Below, piece by piece: positions 37,201 to 48,600 of a DNA stretch of 64,000 bases. Origin of the DNA: Argopecten irradians (lineage: Eukaryota > Mollusca > Bivalvia > Pectinida > Pectinidae). A model generated the notes under the pieces. That model was given only the letters and a program-made list of their open reading frames with translations, was not told where the DNA came from and made no database searches. The DNA is taken from contig NC_091137.1 in the NCBI RefSeq assembly GCF_041381155.1, forward strand, positions 13,573,765 to 13,637,764, read 5' to 3'. Made by a program: the position numbers and the translations under genes. Position 1 is the stretch's first letter. Each line of letters opens with the position of its first letter.

Positions 37201-40200
37201 AGTTGGTGCCAATTCTGTAACAGGAGAAGAAGAAAATGTAGCTCTTCCGACTGAGCTTACCTGATCACCGATAATCTACCCAGTCTGATCCCGCTACAAA
37301 CAATTTATCTGGTTAATTTTATCTCCCTTCCTATTTTCAATCTACCTTTATGACTTAGAATCTTACCTGGTGGAAAAGAATATTTTGTCTTACAAATCTT
37401 GACAAATTATGCACACTGCGATTGTTGCAAGCTAAACTACGTTTATCCGCTAGCTGATTGCTTGTTGATTGTTTAATGATCTCAAACACACTAATTTCTT
37501 ATTGTGCCAATTTAAGTAAATAATATTCTACTCTTTTCAAATATATCTCAAAAACATTGGCATGTGCACGGAGTACGGCGGACCAGACCGCCGATGTTTT
37601 GGACATCTGCTAGATATTTCAGTTTCAGGTTACGGTGGCCAATAAAAGAAAACAAACACAATGCGGGTTTTTCATATGTTATTTCTTCTAAATACAACAC
37701 TTTTTGTGCAGTTGTCAAGCATTTATGGGGGAATATTTTTGCATTGAAATTTTCACCTTCATACATCGGTTTTGGGAATCCCTGGACATTGTTTTTCCCC
37801 CATTTTGTTGATGCGCAAAATATACTGATAGTAGATTTTTAAGCATTTTCAGCCCTAAAAATTACCTGCGCAAAATTATACCAGTTTTTACGGGTATATG
37901 ATATTGGAATGTATCCCAAACTGTTTATCATATTTTTGCCAATAACACTGTTATGATATCAGAAATATCTGATGGTCTACAACAAGTGTTACATGAATTT
38001 TAACAATATTGCATAACATGGAAATCAGAACTTAATATCAGAAAGATAAAAATTGTGATATTCTCAAGACGTAAATCGGTACAACAACACCAGTTGATGT
38101 TAAGGAATACAGAATTATATTTATAAGAATTGTTTACATATCTAGGTACAGAAAATAATGTTAATGGTAGCGTTTTTAAAGAAAGGGAAAAAACCTGCTT
38201 AACAAACCAATTAAATCGGCGTTTGCTGTCTATAATATAAATGACCTTAGGTTTTGTCGATGGGCCGTAAAACTCAAACAATCAAATGTTTTATAAGAAA
38301 TAAAGGAATGTATCTCTTCCTGTTCATCTTAAACTGAAAATATTTGATTCACTTGTATTGACAGTTTTATTATACTCATCAGAGGTATGGGGATTTGAAA
38401 ATAAAAAATGTTGTAGAAAAATTCATATTGTAATTTTGTAAAACGATCCTGAAGTTAAGAAAGTGTACAAACAATATCATGGTCTATGGTGAGCTAACAA
38501 GTTATCCGTTATGAATTGAATGTGCGGATACAATGTATATCAAACAACTTGCCGTTTTAACAAAAGAACGAATTGACAAGAACTTTTTAAAAGTAATACA
38601 ACTTCATCCAGAGACATAGATATTTCTATATTATTAACGAACATTTTGGCATAGATAAAAAATATGCCCTAGACCTTTTTCTCTGACTGCAAAACCAATA
38701 GCTTGTTATATGTGATCCTGTGGGTCCCCAGGAACATGCAAAAGGTGTTATAAAATAATTTGACATAAAACAACAAAGGAAATAAATATAATGGTGGCTA
38801 CCAAGATTATAGTATGTGTCCTCTTATTATTACAAACCTTGGGTGTCCTAGGGAATCCTCCAAAGTCCAAACAGGAAGGAACACGCAGCCCAAATTTCAT
38901 TTCTTATTGTACAAAACTACAGTAGTATTGACCTTAGAAATATATTCCTCCTAATATCGAGACCGAGCCATTTAGTAAAATTAGTTTAGATTTTTTTAAA
39001 TTTAGAACCCATGAGCTCACACTACCCATTCGCATTTTCGTTAATAACGAATCGATCTGGCTAATTGCTCAAATAAATTCATCCTAATTTGCAGATAATG
39101 CTCAAGTTTTCCTTCACACACGATATCCAATCATGCGGACACCAGCTTCAAACATAGGTTTTTTTCAGTCGCATTACATTCATAGCAAGTATAAAACAGC
39201 TGATAAATTAATCAGTTGCTGTACCATATATGTTTTAATGTTGAAGGGATGTTAAGTAACAATACGCACGACGGAGAATGGTTTAATGAATGATCAGAAT
39301 CTTTTGTATGTGTGTACTTTTCACTTGATGCATAAACTACTTTATTTGATGCTTCTTAGTAATTTAATGTTTTTCAGTATGGAATGCTGTGAATGCACAA
39401 TTTGCTAAATGAAATTCTTATTTGCGAGAAAAAAATCGCTTTTGCAACTTTTGCTAAGCAAACTCGAAAGTTAGTGTGAGCCCAGGAACCGACAGAAATT
39501 TTTTCAAATACATGTAAGCATATCGTTGCTTGCTTTTGGAAAATGGCAATTGATGTCCTCATATAGATATTGACACTCTTTAGGCTGTGTATAAATGCTT
39601 CCAAATTTTGCAATAAGTTTAATAAGTTTATGGCACAGCTATTATTTAAAAGATATTTTAAAGATACAAAAATTTTATGTTCACTTCATGATCTACACCA
39701 GTTACTTCCCTTTAATTGAAACTGTTTTCTGTGAGCCAAAGATCATCCCTGATACTCCAGTGGTTACTGTCACTGTTGTTATATCCACCCATGGACTATG
39801 TCACAATAGAACTGGAGGCAACATAACTCACAGATAATTTCAGCTGAATTTGTTCCTTTGATGTACATGAAAAGAATTGAATAACGTACAATGTACACTG
39901 GTTTACTGCTTGGCTTTGAAGTTGGACGTCACTCCCTCTGTAGTCTTCAAAGGATTAAGTCTCTACAGGCCTCTGATTGATTAGTTTTTTTCTCCTGAAC
40001 TGCAGCCTTCTGAAGTTTTACATGAGATAGTCCAGTGGTGGCTCTAACAACAGTGATAGTAATCCCTGGAGTATCGAGAATGCCCACAAAAATGTATATG
40101 ATCAATGTACATGAAAATTAATCTCATAATGTTTATATTTTCAGACCATTGTTTTGTGGAGATTCAGATATCAATCAGCTGTCAAAAATATTTGAGTAAG

Positions 40201-41111
40201 TAAATCAAACATAAGACCACTTGACTACTGGTAATTGTAACATATAGTGGTAAGTTCCATTACCACAAAGTATGATCCAAGCTTGATTTCCAAGTTCATA
40301 ATGTATAACTTATTTCTGAAATATCCCAACCCGTTTTCATATATTAAAATTCCTTTAAATCATATCTATATAAGGCTTATAATAAGCATGCTAAAACACT
40401 GTATATGAAAAGAAATCAATTCTATCTACAGTGTTTACTTTTACTATGTATAGGGTGCTTGGCCTACCATCCAAAGAGGATTGGCCGGAAAGTGTGACGT
40501 TACCATGGAACTCATTCAAACCTCTGGCCCCTAAGTCTCTGGAACAACTCATCCCAGAGATTGATCCTGATGGAAAAGATCTTCTGGAGGTTAGTGTCTA
40601 AAGCTACCAGGATCTGTTCCAGTGTAGATACTGATGGCATTGTTTGGGTGATAGTAATCTAGGTACTGTGGAACCTGTTATTTTTGTGTGCAATTAATAG
40701 CAAATTTCACGGAGAATTGGACATTTTGAAACTTCATAATCCCAAAATTGATTCCTACAAAGATTTATAGAATGACTACAATTATAATTTATCAATGTCA
40801 GATATTTAATTGTTGTGAAAATATTGTAAGACTTGAAAACTTCAAATTTTGTTGCCAGAAACAAGTTTATTAACTTCAAAATTTTTAAGAAAATTATTAT
40901 TATTCATCTTGTTTCATTCTAAGATGTGTCATTTTGTTTTCAGAAATTAATTCAGTTTAATCCACATAGCCGACTAAGTGCTCGGTCGGCACTACAACAC
41001 AGTTATTTCCGTGACGATTTAGATAGTTTACGGACTTCAAGTTCACTGTCAGTGTCAGAGAGCGATTCATGTGATAATGACGGAAGGTCGGACACACCGG
41101 TCAGTAAGTAA
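25246..41111 (+). CDS. Cyclin-dependent kinase, CDK4/6 family (exon 4 damaged or missing)
   Basis: Coding exons are 25246-25481, 28946-29081, 29593-29760, 40145-40195, 40454-40589 and 40944-41111 (stop TAA). All are GT-AG and phase-consistent. Seen in order: glycine loop [12 protein letters not shown] lysine in VAMKRIRI, cyclin-binding helix PMSAIRE (PSTAIRE equivalent), [13 protein letters not shown] hinge, catalytic [13 protein letters not shown], and GFQMALTSV, a CDK4/6 hallmark. After these come [33 protein letters not shown] and [18 protein letters not shown], then a serine-rich tail ending DTPVSK. In this family the enzyme pairs with cyclin D and phosphorylates retinoblastoma proteins at G1/S. 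The segment VVTLWYRAPEVLL...CIFAELFRRK should join exon 3 (phase 0) to 40145 (which needs a 3n+2 exon). Only VVTLWY is present, inside the 75-bp array. The start is chosen as the first in-frame ATG, just before the kinase fold. Confidence 0.93.
25482..28945 (+). other. CDK intron 1 (coding)
   Basis: 3.46 kb, AT-rich. A direct repeat of TTTTCCTRTGGAGAATTTTA occurs at about 26520 and 26630, inside a GTGAAATTGGGCCC-type repeat common in molluscs. No other element is recognised. Confidence 0.6.
29950..33296 (+). mobile_element. Non-LTR retrotransposon (CR1/L2/Jockey type) in the CDK intron, frameshifted
   Basis: Frame 29985-31430 has an AP-endonuclease domain ([31 protein letters not shown]) and the start of the reverse transcriptase ([17 protein letters not shown]). 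After a frameshift near 31400 the RT continues ([50 protein letters not shown], catalytic FADDTS). Another shift near 32225 leads to the C-terminal region (32248-33039, [18 protein letters not shown], later [18 protein letters not shown]). A third near 33035 leads to a tail ending at 33196. The start of the endonuclease is missing, so the copy is 5'-truncated. The 3' end is GCAATAAAATTTGTTGAAAT. It is probably dead, although single-base shifts could in part be assembly errors. Confidence 0.9.
33297..33761 (+). other. CDK intron sequence between LINE and exon-derived array
   Basis: Unique AT-rich intron sequence. It contains a perfect short direct repeat AAAATGTTGGAAT (33375-33402). No exon for the missing APE region is found. 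Confidence 0.6.
33762..36414 (+). repeat. 75-bp satellite built from the 3' splice site and first 20 nt of CDK exon 4
   Basis: Each unit holds ACTTTCTCCCTATTTTGTAG (polypyrimidine tract plus AG) followed by GTGGTGACTCTATGGTACAG, which reads VVTLWY in the frame that follows exon 3. A 35-bp filler, TGACAATACTATATACTGTG TACATATGACACGTT, completes it. The first exon-like copy is 33780-33799 and the last is 36395-36414, about 35 in all. A few copies have the synonymous CTG instead of CTA. In no copy does TACAG continue into RAPE: the filler reads S and ends at the TAG of the next acceptor. After the last copy the sequence is unrelated (TGTGCCTTTTCAG). Copies after about 35230 have many small indels. 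VVTLWY is the conserved CDK stretch expected here, so the array almost certainly derives from this gene's own exon. Confidence 0.9.
36415..37005 (+). other. CDK intron after the array
   Basis: No continuation of exon 4 and no repeat is recognised. The remainder of the kinase exon was searched for here by its APEVLL and DMWS signatures without success. Confidence 0.55.
37006..37298 (-). mobile_element. Family-B tRNA-like miniature LTR element, minus strand
   Basis: On the minus strand the element reads LTR (37298-37216, 83 bp, with a deletion removing the B box), interior (37215-37139, 77 bp), LTR (37138-37006, 133 bp). The interior starts GAATTGGCACCAACTAAATA, the counterpart of the primer-binding site in the 5.7-kb copy. 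It ends with the polypurine tract AAAAAAGGGGGAGGAG directly before TGTAGCGGG. The intact LTR has an A box (GTTCAGTCGGTAGAGCAC) and a perfect T-arm stem (CCGGG ATCGAAT CCCGG). It ends TGTTACA. No clear target duplication. Confidence 0.75.
37299..37959 (+). other. CDK intron
   Basis: An open frame at 37564-37842 has no family resemblance. A small GC hairpin CGGCGG...CCGCCG lies near 37574. Nothing else is recognised. Confidence 0.4.
37960..38780 (+). mobile_element. Relic of a non-LTR reverse transcriptase
   Basis: Broken plus-strand reading frames give fragments typical of the end of LINE reverse transcriptases: [18 protein letters not shown], then [18 protein letters not shown], then LNKPIKSAF. 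These have the order K-x-K-hydrophobic-FSR then YLG found downstream of FADD. Many stops and shifts show an old copy. Limits are approximate. Confidence 0.6.
38781..39739 (+). other. CDK intron
   Basis: No exon or element is recognised. Confidence 0.4.
39740..40085. mobile_element. Foldback (MITE-like) element next to CDK exon at 40145
   Basis: The left arm GATACTCCAGTGGTTACTGT (from about 39748) is repeated inverted at the right, where the minus strand reads GATACTCCAGGGATTACTAT (from about 40077). The similarity continues through CACTGTTGTT and TGGACTAT, about 55 bp per arm. The spacer is about 220 bp and noncoding. It ends only about 60 bp before the exon acceptor. Confidence 0.6.
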
Positions 41112-41790
41112 GGAATCATGTGGTTTATAGGTCACATGATTCTAAATCAGGGTCATGGAACCAATAAGAGTCATGGCGATTGTGATTATACATAATGTCA
41201 CAATTATGAATCATGATCATTAATTTGGAGTCATGTGATCATTAATGAGGAATCATGTGATCATGTAAAAGGAGTCACATGATCATTAAAACGGGAGTCA
41301 CATGATCATGAATAAGGAGTAATATAATTTAGCCATGTGATAATATATGGTACAGAATGACATGATTAAACAATTTGTGTGGTTATGTATCAGGTGTATC
41401 ACAACTGATGTGATTAATGTTGACCCTATTTGGGCACTTAATATATCAATTGAAGTGGTCATTATCATCAACGAAGAATCATGTTATCGATGATAATCAA
41501 CTTAAATGAATGATCGGCACCTCAATAAGCCAGCTGATTCAGGATCAGATTTTCGAGTGCAGCAGTAGCAGATTTTAAGTTCAACTCAACTTCTAAAATG
41601 ATTATTTGGATGTGAGTGGAAATTAATAGAAAAGCATTTTTTAATGTAACTTGGTATCCTGAATTGAAGTTAAGATTTCAAAGATGGTTAAAGGATGTTC
41701 TTTACAGAAAATAATTATAGAGTTAAGGAAATGATTAAAGTGCTTGACAAAAGCCATTTCAGTCAATATGAAGAAGTAACATACAGAAAC
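41112..41790 (+). repeat. CDK 3' flank with TCACATGATCAT tandem motifs
   Basis: Directly after the stop, 41112-41330 contains about eight diverged copies of a 22-27-bp unit with AATCATGTGATCATTAATGA or its near inverse GAGTCACATGATCATTAA. The motif is self-complementary (CATGATCATG-like), so the RNA could fold. It is likely part of the 3' UTR. The rest up to 41790 is unremarkable. Confidence 0.6.
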
Positions 41791-41857
41791 GCCTTACAAT
41801 AAGCGTACCGCCTCAGTATCAGAGATAGTATATGACCTGCTTAGCTTATTGTAAAGG
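41791..41857. other. Inverted repeat in the CDK 3' flank
   Basis: GCCTTACAATAAGC (41791-41804) and GCTTATTGTAAAGG (41844-41857) can pair over about 13 bp with one bulge, leaving a 39-nt loop. It could be a 3' UTR stem-loop or a small foldback element. Confidence 0.45.
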
Positions 41858-43934
41858 AACATGTGTATCTTTGGCTTGCCAGGGGATTAATACCCCTTCA
41901 ATTCAAATTGGAAACTATTGCATTAGTGAAACTCAATAGGGCAGTGCTACTTTTAAAATTGTGTACATTTTAATATGCCTATATGCATGATGAGTTATAC
42001 AGAGAAAAAAAAGAACAAATTAGTCAATTAATATTGTTTTTGTAATGATACTTTGCTTGTGAAGATCTGAAATACAAGTCTGAGTTAAACATTTTATTGG
42101 AAATATTTTTAAATGTTTTTGTAAAAAGTTATGACAAGGGAAGTAACTCTGTCATGTCTCTATACAATTTCTGCCTTACGCTAGAATATACCGTCCAAAA
42201 GCAATTAAGCATGCAAATTTGATGAAGCATGACAGTCTCAACTTCCTTTAGAAATACTGTTTACCCCATTATTTACAAGGATAGTAGTTAGCTATCGGAA
42301 TTATTTCTGCCATCTTTTCATTTATACCAGATTTTGTTTATTATGACTAGAGTGAAAAATGTTGTATCATATTATCAGAAGTCAATGATTTGATTTAAAG
42401 TTTTGGAGGATTACCTCTTGGTGCCATATATTTGCCTATATAAACTGCCGGGTCCTTACCAGAGATCTCAACTAATTGTTGTTTATTTAAATCTAGTTAG
42501 CAGCAAGCGTTTCATTTATTACTAGTACAGAATCACAATTACTAATTATAGTAACCAATCATATCTAAAACACAAAAGGCATTTGATTTTCATACATGTT
42601 AAATTATTTCAAAATACATTAGAAACTAATTAGAAATGGATTCTGTTCAATCAACACTATCCTTGCATTAAATTTTCATCTTTGAGTATGGTAATTAATA
42701 TGTTTGCATAATATAAATGTTTTACAAAAAATAAAATTATCATTGCCACATGCATGTGCTCAAAAACATGTCTCAAATTTCTCATGAATACAAAAAAGGA
42801 TTCAGAAACATCAAGTTAAATGTCAGTTTTAGTTAATTGAGAATGCACGTATCATCATTATCAATTTAATTTTTAAAATATCAAAACTTTCATAGTATAG
42901 ATTTATCATTGATGAAATATTGCTCAAACTTAGGGGAGATGTGAACTGTTGTACGCTAGATATTGATTAGGTCTGTAAATGTATGTGATTAGGTCTGTAA
43001 ATGTATGTCATTCAAAACGATTTTGTCTAATTTTAATTGCTATATGACTACTAGTGTTTTAATCAAAAAGGAAACTTAATCAATGAAATTGAGCTTTGGA
43101 AACAAATAAGTTAAAATGAATCTACGTATGAAAAAGTGTTTTATAAGAAGTGCTTATTAGTCAAATATGTACCACATTATATGTTCAGTGATTACCACTT
43201 ACTAATGAAAAATATGATGATACAGATATATACAAAGAATTTTCAATTCCCATAAGTTTCATTTTAAATGGAAGTAAGGTTATATAAAAGATGTCTTGTT
43301 AAATGATTACCTTTTTTCATGGGATGTTAAAAACACTTGAGTTGAAACACATTATTTTGTAAAGTATTTTTTGACTTAAATGTTGCTATCATAGATAATA
43401 TTTACACAATCGGTATAGTCCACATCAAGTTCAAAGGTCATAGGATTAACCAATGAAAATGCTTCCAAGCTTGAAGATCTTTTTATAGGTAAATTGAGCT
43501 ATCAGAGCAAATATTCTGTATATTCCTTATCAAGTAAGCATGTCTTTTCTGTAAGTGATTTGCCATTTATGTAAAATCATACACATTTATGTTTGTGAAT
43601 AATGTTCCAGTTTTCATTCAGTAATGCATGTGTTGAATGAAGGAACTTTTGATATTCCCTTAATTGTTAAATCCCTCACTCTGTGAATAAGTTGAGTTTT
43701 TGTTTATATTTTTCTCACTGTTGTTTTTATTGTTTTACTTTGTACATACTAGATATTAGCATGCCAATTGTTATATTTTCTTTTAAAGCAAAATTGATGT
43801 AACTTTGACTATTTTACCTGTACTATAAGACTATAAGAAGCAAATGTACTGGTTTGTAACTTTAAACCATGTCTTTTCTGAATATTGGAATGGTTTGATA
43901 AACATTTAAAAAACTTGGCCATTAGCACCTAATG

Positions 43935-44015
43935 TTGGTTAATTCATAGAGCCTAGCTGTGTAAAGAGAACTAAAGGTTCTGAGTTCAAACCCTGTTTTG
44001 GACACTACTTTGTTT
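43935..44015 (+). repeat. Degenerate tRNA-like repeat
   Basis: TTCTGAGTTCAAACCCTGTT resembles a B box. The following TTTTGGACACTACTTTGTTT matches the layout seen at the ends of the family-B LTRs (T arm, then a T-rich TTTTCTCC stretch). The A box is not convincing. Probably a decayed SINE or LTR fragment. Confidence 0.3.
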
Positions 44016-45577
44016 TCCTCAATTTTATGCAGCAACAAAAATTGATCAAAAGTACTTGCTTTTATGCTAATCGGGGCTGGCTGTTTGTCAATTCATTATT
44101 TTGATGTTTATGATATTATAATCTGTGATTTGGTGGAATGGATTCAGGTTTAATGGTGACACTGTATGATGTGGTTTTAAATGGCATTATCAAATCTTAA
44201 TGCCAACTTCAATTTTTTTAATGCTATTGTCATGGCTTTGATTGGAATGATAGGTAGTTAGGACTCAATGATAAAAAAATGAGGACACAATAGCTACACT
44301 ATGTGACATTTGGAGAGCTTGACCAGAAAATACATTAAAACCAATTTCTTTTTCTTTAAAATTGAAATTACACTTAGTGTAAAAAGTCAAAACTTTATTT
44401 AGAACAAAAAACAACACAGAAATTGCTGAGTATTCACCATTATGATGTCCTTTTTAAAATAATATGTATTTGACAAGATATTGTTTAATGGATTTTGATA
44501 CAGTACCTTGTATATAAATGTGTTGCTTTTATTTTCATTGGTATATATACAATATGGAAAGCTTTTATATCTGTTTTTTGTTCATTTTTGAAAATGTGAC
44601 TGTACATATATTTTACTGATTCCTATATTGTAACTGCATTGGTATATTTTCCTAGAAGATCTGATTTCATGTATGATAAGTGATAAGATTTAGTATACCT
44701 TTTTTTCTTTCAATGTGTGATTTTTTGTTGAAAATTTACTTAAATACACTGAAACACAAATTGTAAACATATGCAAAAAACAACAGATGTCAGTATCGGG
44801 TTATGTTTGTTATTCATTTTTTTTTCAAATTTGATCAGGACTATGCACTCAGATATTTTAAACAGAAGAATATAAGCAAAATGTAATAATAATAAAAAAA
44901 TGTCTGATGGCATTCACACTTACATGCAAAATCATATTTAGTTATATTTTAATACTGCATAGAAATAAATATGTATTGAGTTTTTTTTTCAAAGATCTTA
45001 AGAATTAAGATGCACATAAGGAACAAAAGTTTATCGCGAGAAAACATACATTTTAAAACTTTCAGCTTTTTCTACTTATCAAAGATGAGTGATTTTAAAG
45101 GTTTTTTTCCAAATATATTCAGATGTAAAATCATATCATACATAAATGAGTTTGATCAGAATAACAGCCAATTCAATAAATATAAAAATTAGTAGCCATT
45201 AGTTGATACTGTTGTAGATCAAACCTGTTAAGTTTGTAAAGGTGGCTATCTTTATTGGCCTAAATGTATTTTTGTATCATGAAATACCAACATTCCGTCA
45301 AAATCACTTGGACCAACTTATTGCAGTGTTGTTACTAATGTTCGTTACATTTTATACTAAAACTGTTATTTAGCAAATCAGATCTTACTTGAAATTTGAT
45401 TTGAAATTATACTACTAATAAATATTTTTGAGATATGAATGATTGAAAAGAAAATGTGAAATAATACATCTCTGTTATTTATTCACAAGTTCCTGGTTAT
45501 TAAGTCCTGTTGTATAAGAAAACCTGTGATACTGATTATAGTTATACAGTTTTAGAGGTCTGTGTTGTATGATCTAT

Positions 45578-45640
45578 TAGAGTTACTCCCCTTTATATTT
45601 ACTTCGACGGAGACGAACGAAGGGAAGTAACTCTAATATA
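45578..45640. mobile_element. Short palindromic element (TTAGAGTTACT...AGTAACTCTAA)
   Basis: TATTAGAGTTACTCCCCTT and AAGGGAAGTAACTCTAATA are inverted around about 25 nt. The half-motif AAGGGAAGTAACTCT also occurs alone near 42136, so it belongs to a dispersed family. Confidence 0.55.
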
Positions 45641-48600
45641 TAAGATTACAGTTAGAAAATAGCAGCATAATAAATTTGATATTTGAGTAATTTCATATAC
45701 CACAACAATATGTCTCTTATTGAGAACTTGTATGCCTCATACCGTAAATTATACACTATATAACCATTGTCTGTCCGGTGCTTTCCTACTGTGTTTAATA
45801 GGTACATATCATATGGAGACATCAGCATCAGCATTAATTAGGCTTTGCACCTAATTCCCCATGAATAATTGTTTAGGAACGAGGTGGTGCATAAAAGATC
45901 TAGGTGTAAACCATTCGAATTATTCCCCTTTATTTCACTCCTTCAGTACTGAAGAAGTTAAAGTAAACTAAAATCTGATGGCAATCTCTCCCAGGGTGCA
46001 TTGCGGTCCCAACAATTTCCTGGTGAATGTGGGGACTGCACGGAGAGATCGATCCCATGGGTGTCCATGTAGTCTGACTCAGAGAAAAGGGCGATAATTC
46101 CACTGTAATTGTCATAAATTGAGATGCTCCACCAAATTAAATCAGACATGCCAAACATTCCAACATTATTATTAGTTCATTTATAGGAGCAGTACACGAT
46201 ACATTATACACTATATCCGCTATAATTCCACGATTGTTTATTGAAATCATGGCATAAAATATCTTGTTTGACCATGACTCTTAGTTAGTGATCATAAGTT
46301 GGCATTTTATGAATTTTATAAATTAGTGTATTTCACTGTAATTAGTTATTCTTTCTACAATATTGTATGCATGCTGCAAATTTTGGAACAGTTTTGGTGC
46401 TGTTATTTTGGGCAAGTTTAATCATTTGAAATAGTCTTTACTTGTTTTTTGACATATAAGATGTACCTTCTATGAAACAAGTGATAGACCCATGTAGATA
46501 TGTTTCAAACCCAGGTAATTAGTATTAATGGGGATTTCATAATGGCAACACAAAAATTAGACTGCGTGATACAAATGTATATTTTAGAATTATTTTCATA
46601 TATTTCACAGAATTTATTAATTGCAGAATGTCAATCTAAGATTAACCTTAGCAAAGTCTTTGTAGACACATTGCATATGCATTTCACCAAGGGAGATCCA
46701 TATGCTGTGATTGTGAAATGTAACAGATAGCATATAACGATTCCAAATCAGAAATACACTTGTAATAGCTTATAAGTCTAGTAACTGTCCCTATTTCTGA
46801 AATTCTTCCAACGTAATGGGTTCTTAATCGTATTTGATGACTTTATATAAACCGGAAAATGTTTTAACTAACAATGTTATCTTCAAAACTGTGTTTACAT
46901 AAACATTGCTACTACTCACTGCCAGTACTATTTATGTCTCAGATACGTACCTCATCACTTTCAGATCATTCTATTTTAATTAATGTTGTCGATTTCTAGC
47001 GAGCATTATTTTTGTGAAAAAGTTTTGATTAGTCCTCAAGATATTTGTATGCGTAGGTGTATAAATTTGCACTAGTGTATCTAGTGAATGTTAACCTCAA
47101 ATACAGAGATAAGATATTATTGATTAGTATGTCCAAAGTCTCAAACGCAAGTAATGATTTGAAAAATTATTGAAGTACTTAAATTATATGTATTCGTTTA
47201 GTTCAAGTTTCTGGTTTCCAAGAATAATCACAAAAATTATGACGCAAATAAATTATAAACTGTTAAGCTAACATAACTCTTTAATGCATGACAGTCCTCG
47301 GGAACACAGTGTTGTGTCTTTTACTGATATTAACAGTATTGTTAACTTTAAAAAGTGAGACCAGAAGAGTGGACGACTAAAGTGTCCCCCACGAGCAGCT
47401 TACTTTAAGTAATAATGACTTCGTCACGGATGAAATAGTGATAATGAACTTACTTGTGATACAGTTTGTGTTCTGTTGTTTAAGGTCGTTGAATCATTAC
47501 ACTTATTTTCCATTTCATTTTAAACTATGTGTGGATTCCAGTTCATTCTACATGTTGTGATAAAACATACGTGAACACGCACGTCATCGTAAATAATGAT
47601 ACACGACACTTAGAACAATAATTTAACGTGATGAATTAGTGATAGTTTGGTGATATAACAAAAATAGATACATTGTATTACATTGCTGAAACAGTTATAT
47701 CATTCCTCACTGAATTAGAGTGTTGCCATGGTTTTAATATTCAGTACTTACCAATTCCTTCAAATCGTAGGTCTACAATGGTAGAATAAACTTGAAATAG
47801 AATTTTTCATTACTTACGTATAAATCTGTCCGTCTTAATGTATGTACACATCGTTCATTACCTGTTACGATCAAAATTGTAAGTAATCCAGTATTTACAA
47901 AATTATGTTTTACTGTGTGTCTCCTTTTGTTTACAAATTCCAACGATTTCATTTTTTTCACGAATTCTCAACCATTGAACACTGTCGTGTAAATATGTTT
48001 TTGTAATTTTAAAATTGTGCATGCTTATTTTTATATTGCCTGTATTTTTAGATTCTGATTATGTCATATATGATTTCAAAAAGTTAGCTCTTTTGGACAT
48101 GTGTCTGTGGTTTAAAAATCAAACTAGATATTATATCTTGCAAGTTTATGTTTTTTAATTCTTAGTCATTTCCACGAATATATGATTGTCATGACTTCAA
48201 ATTGTTCTGATTTGTATTGAGTATCAACACATAAACTGTACTTCTAGCTGTGTACATATAATTATTGATTTGATCACGTGTTCAGCTTTCAGACGCTTGT
48301 CCATTTGTGTTGTTTAATTGCCGTTATATGTGCCTTATCTGCCCAATAACATATTTCAGAATGTATATGTCTTTGAAGTACCAACCTGAATGAAAAAAAC
48401 AGCCGACAGGTCAGAAACAAGCCGTAGTGAAGCTTGCTCGACATAGTGTAAACCCATCTTTCCTTCGCTGATATTTAATTCGCTCTTTTCATTTCGAAAC
48501 AAGTTCGTAGATTGAAAAGTTAATTTCGTTAATCAAATGTTGAAATACTGCACTTATCAATATAAATGAGATAGATATTATTTTTCTAATAATTGAACTT

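Noticed and set aside
45930..46158. Minus-strand exon (MFGMSDLIWWSISIYDNYSG...)
   Set aside because: No family resemblance, two overlapping frames equally open, and no convincing splice sites.
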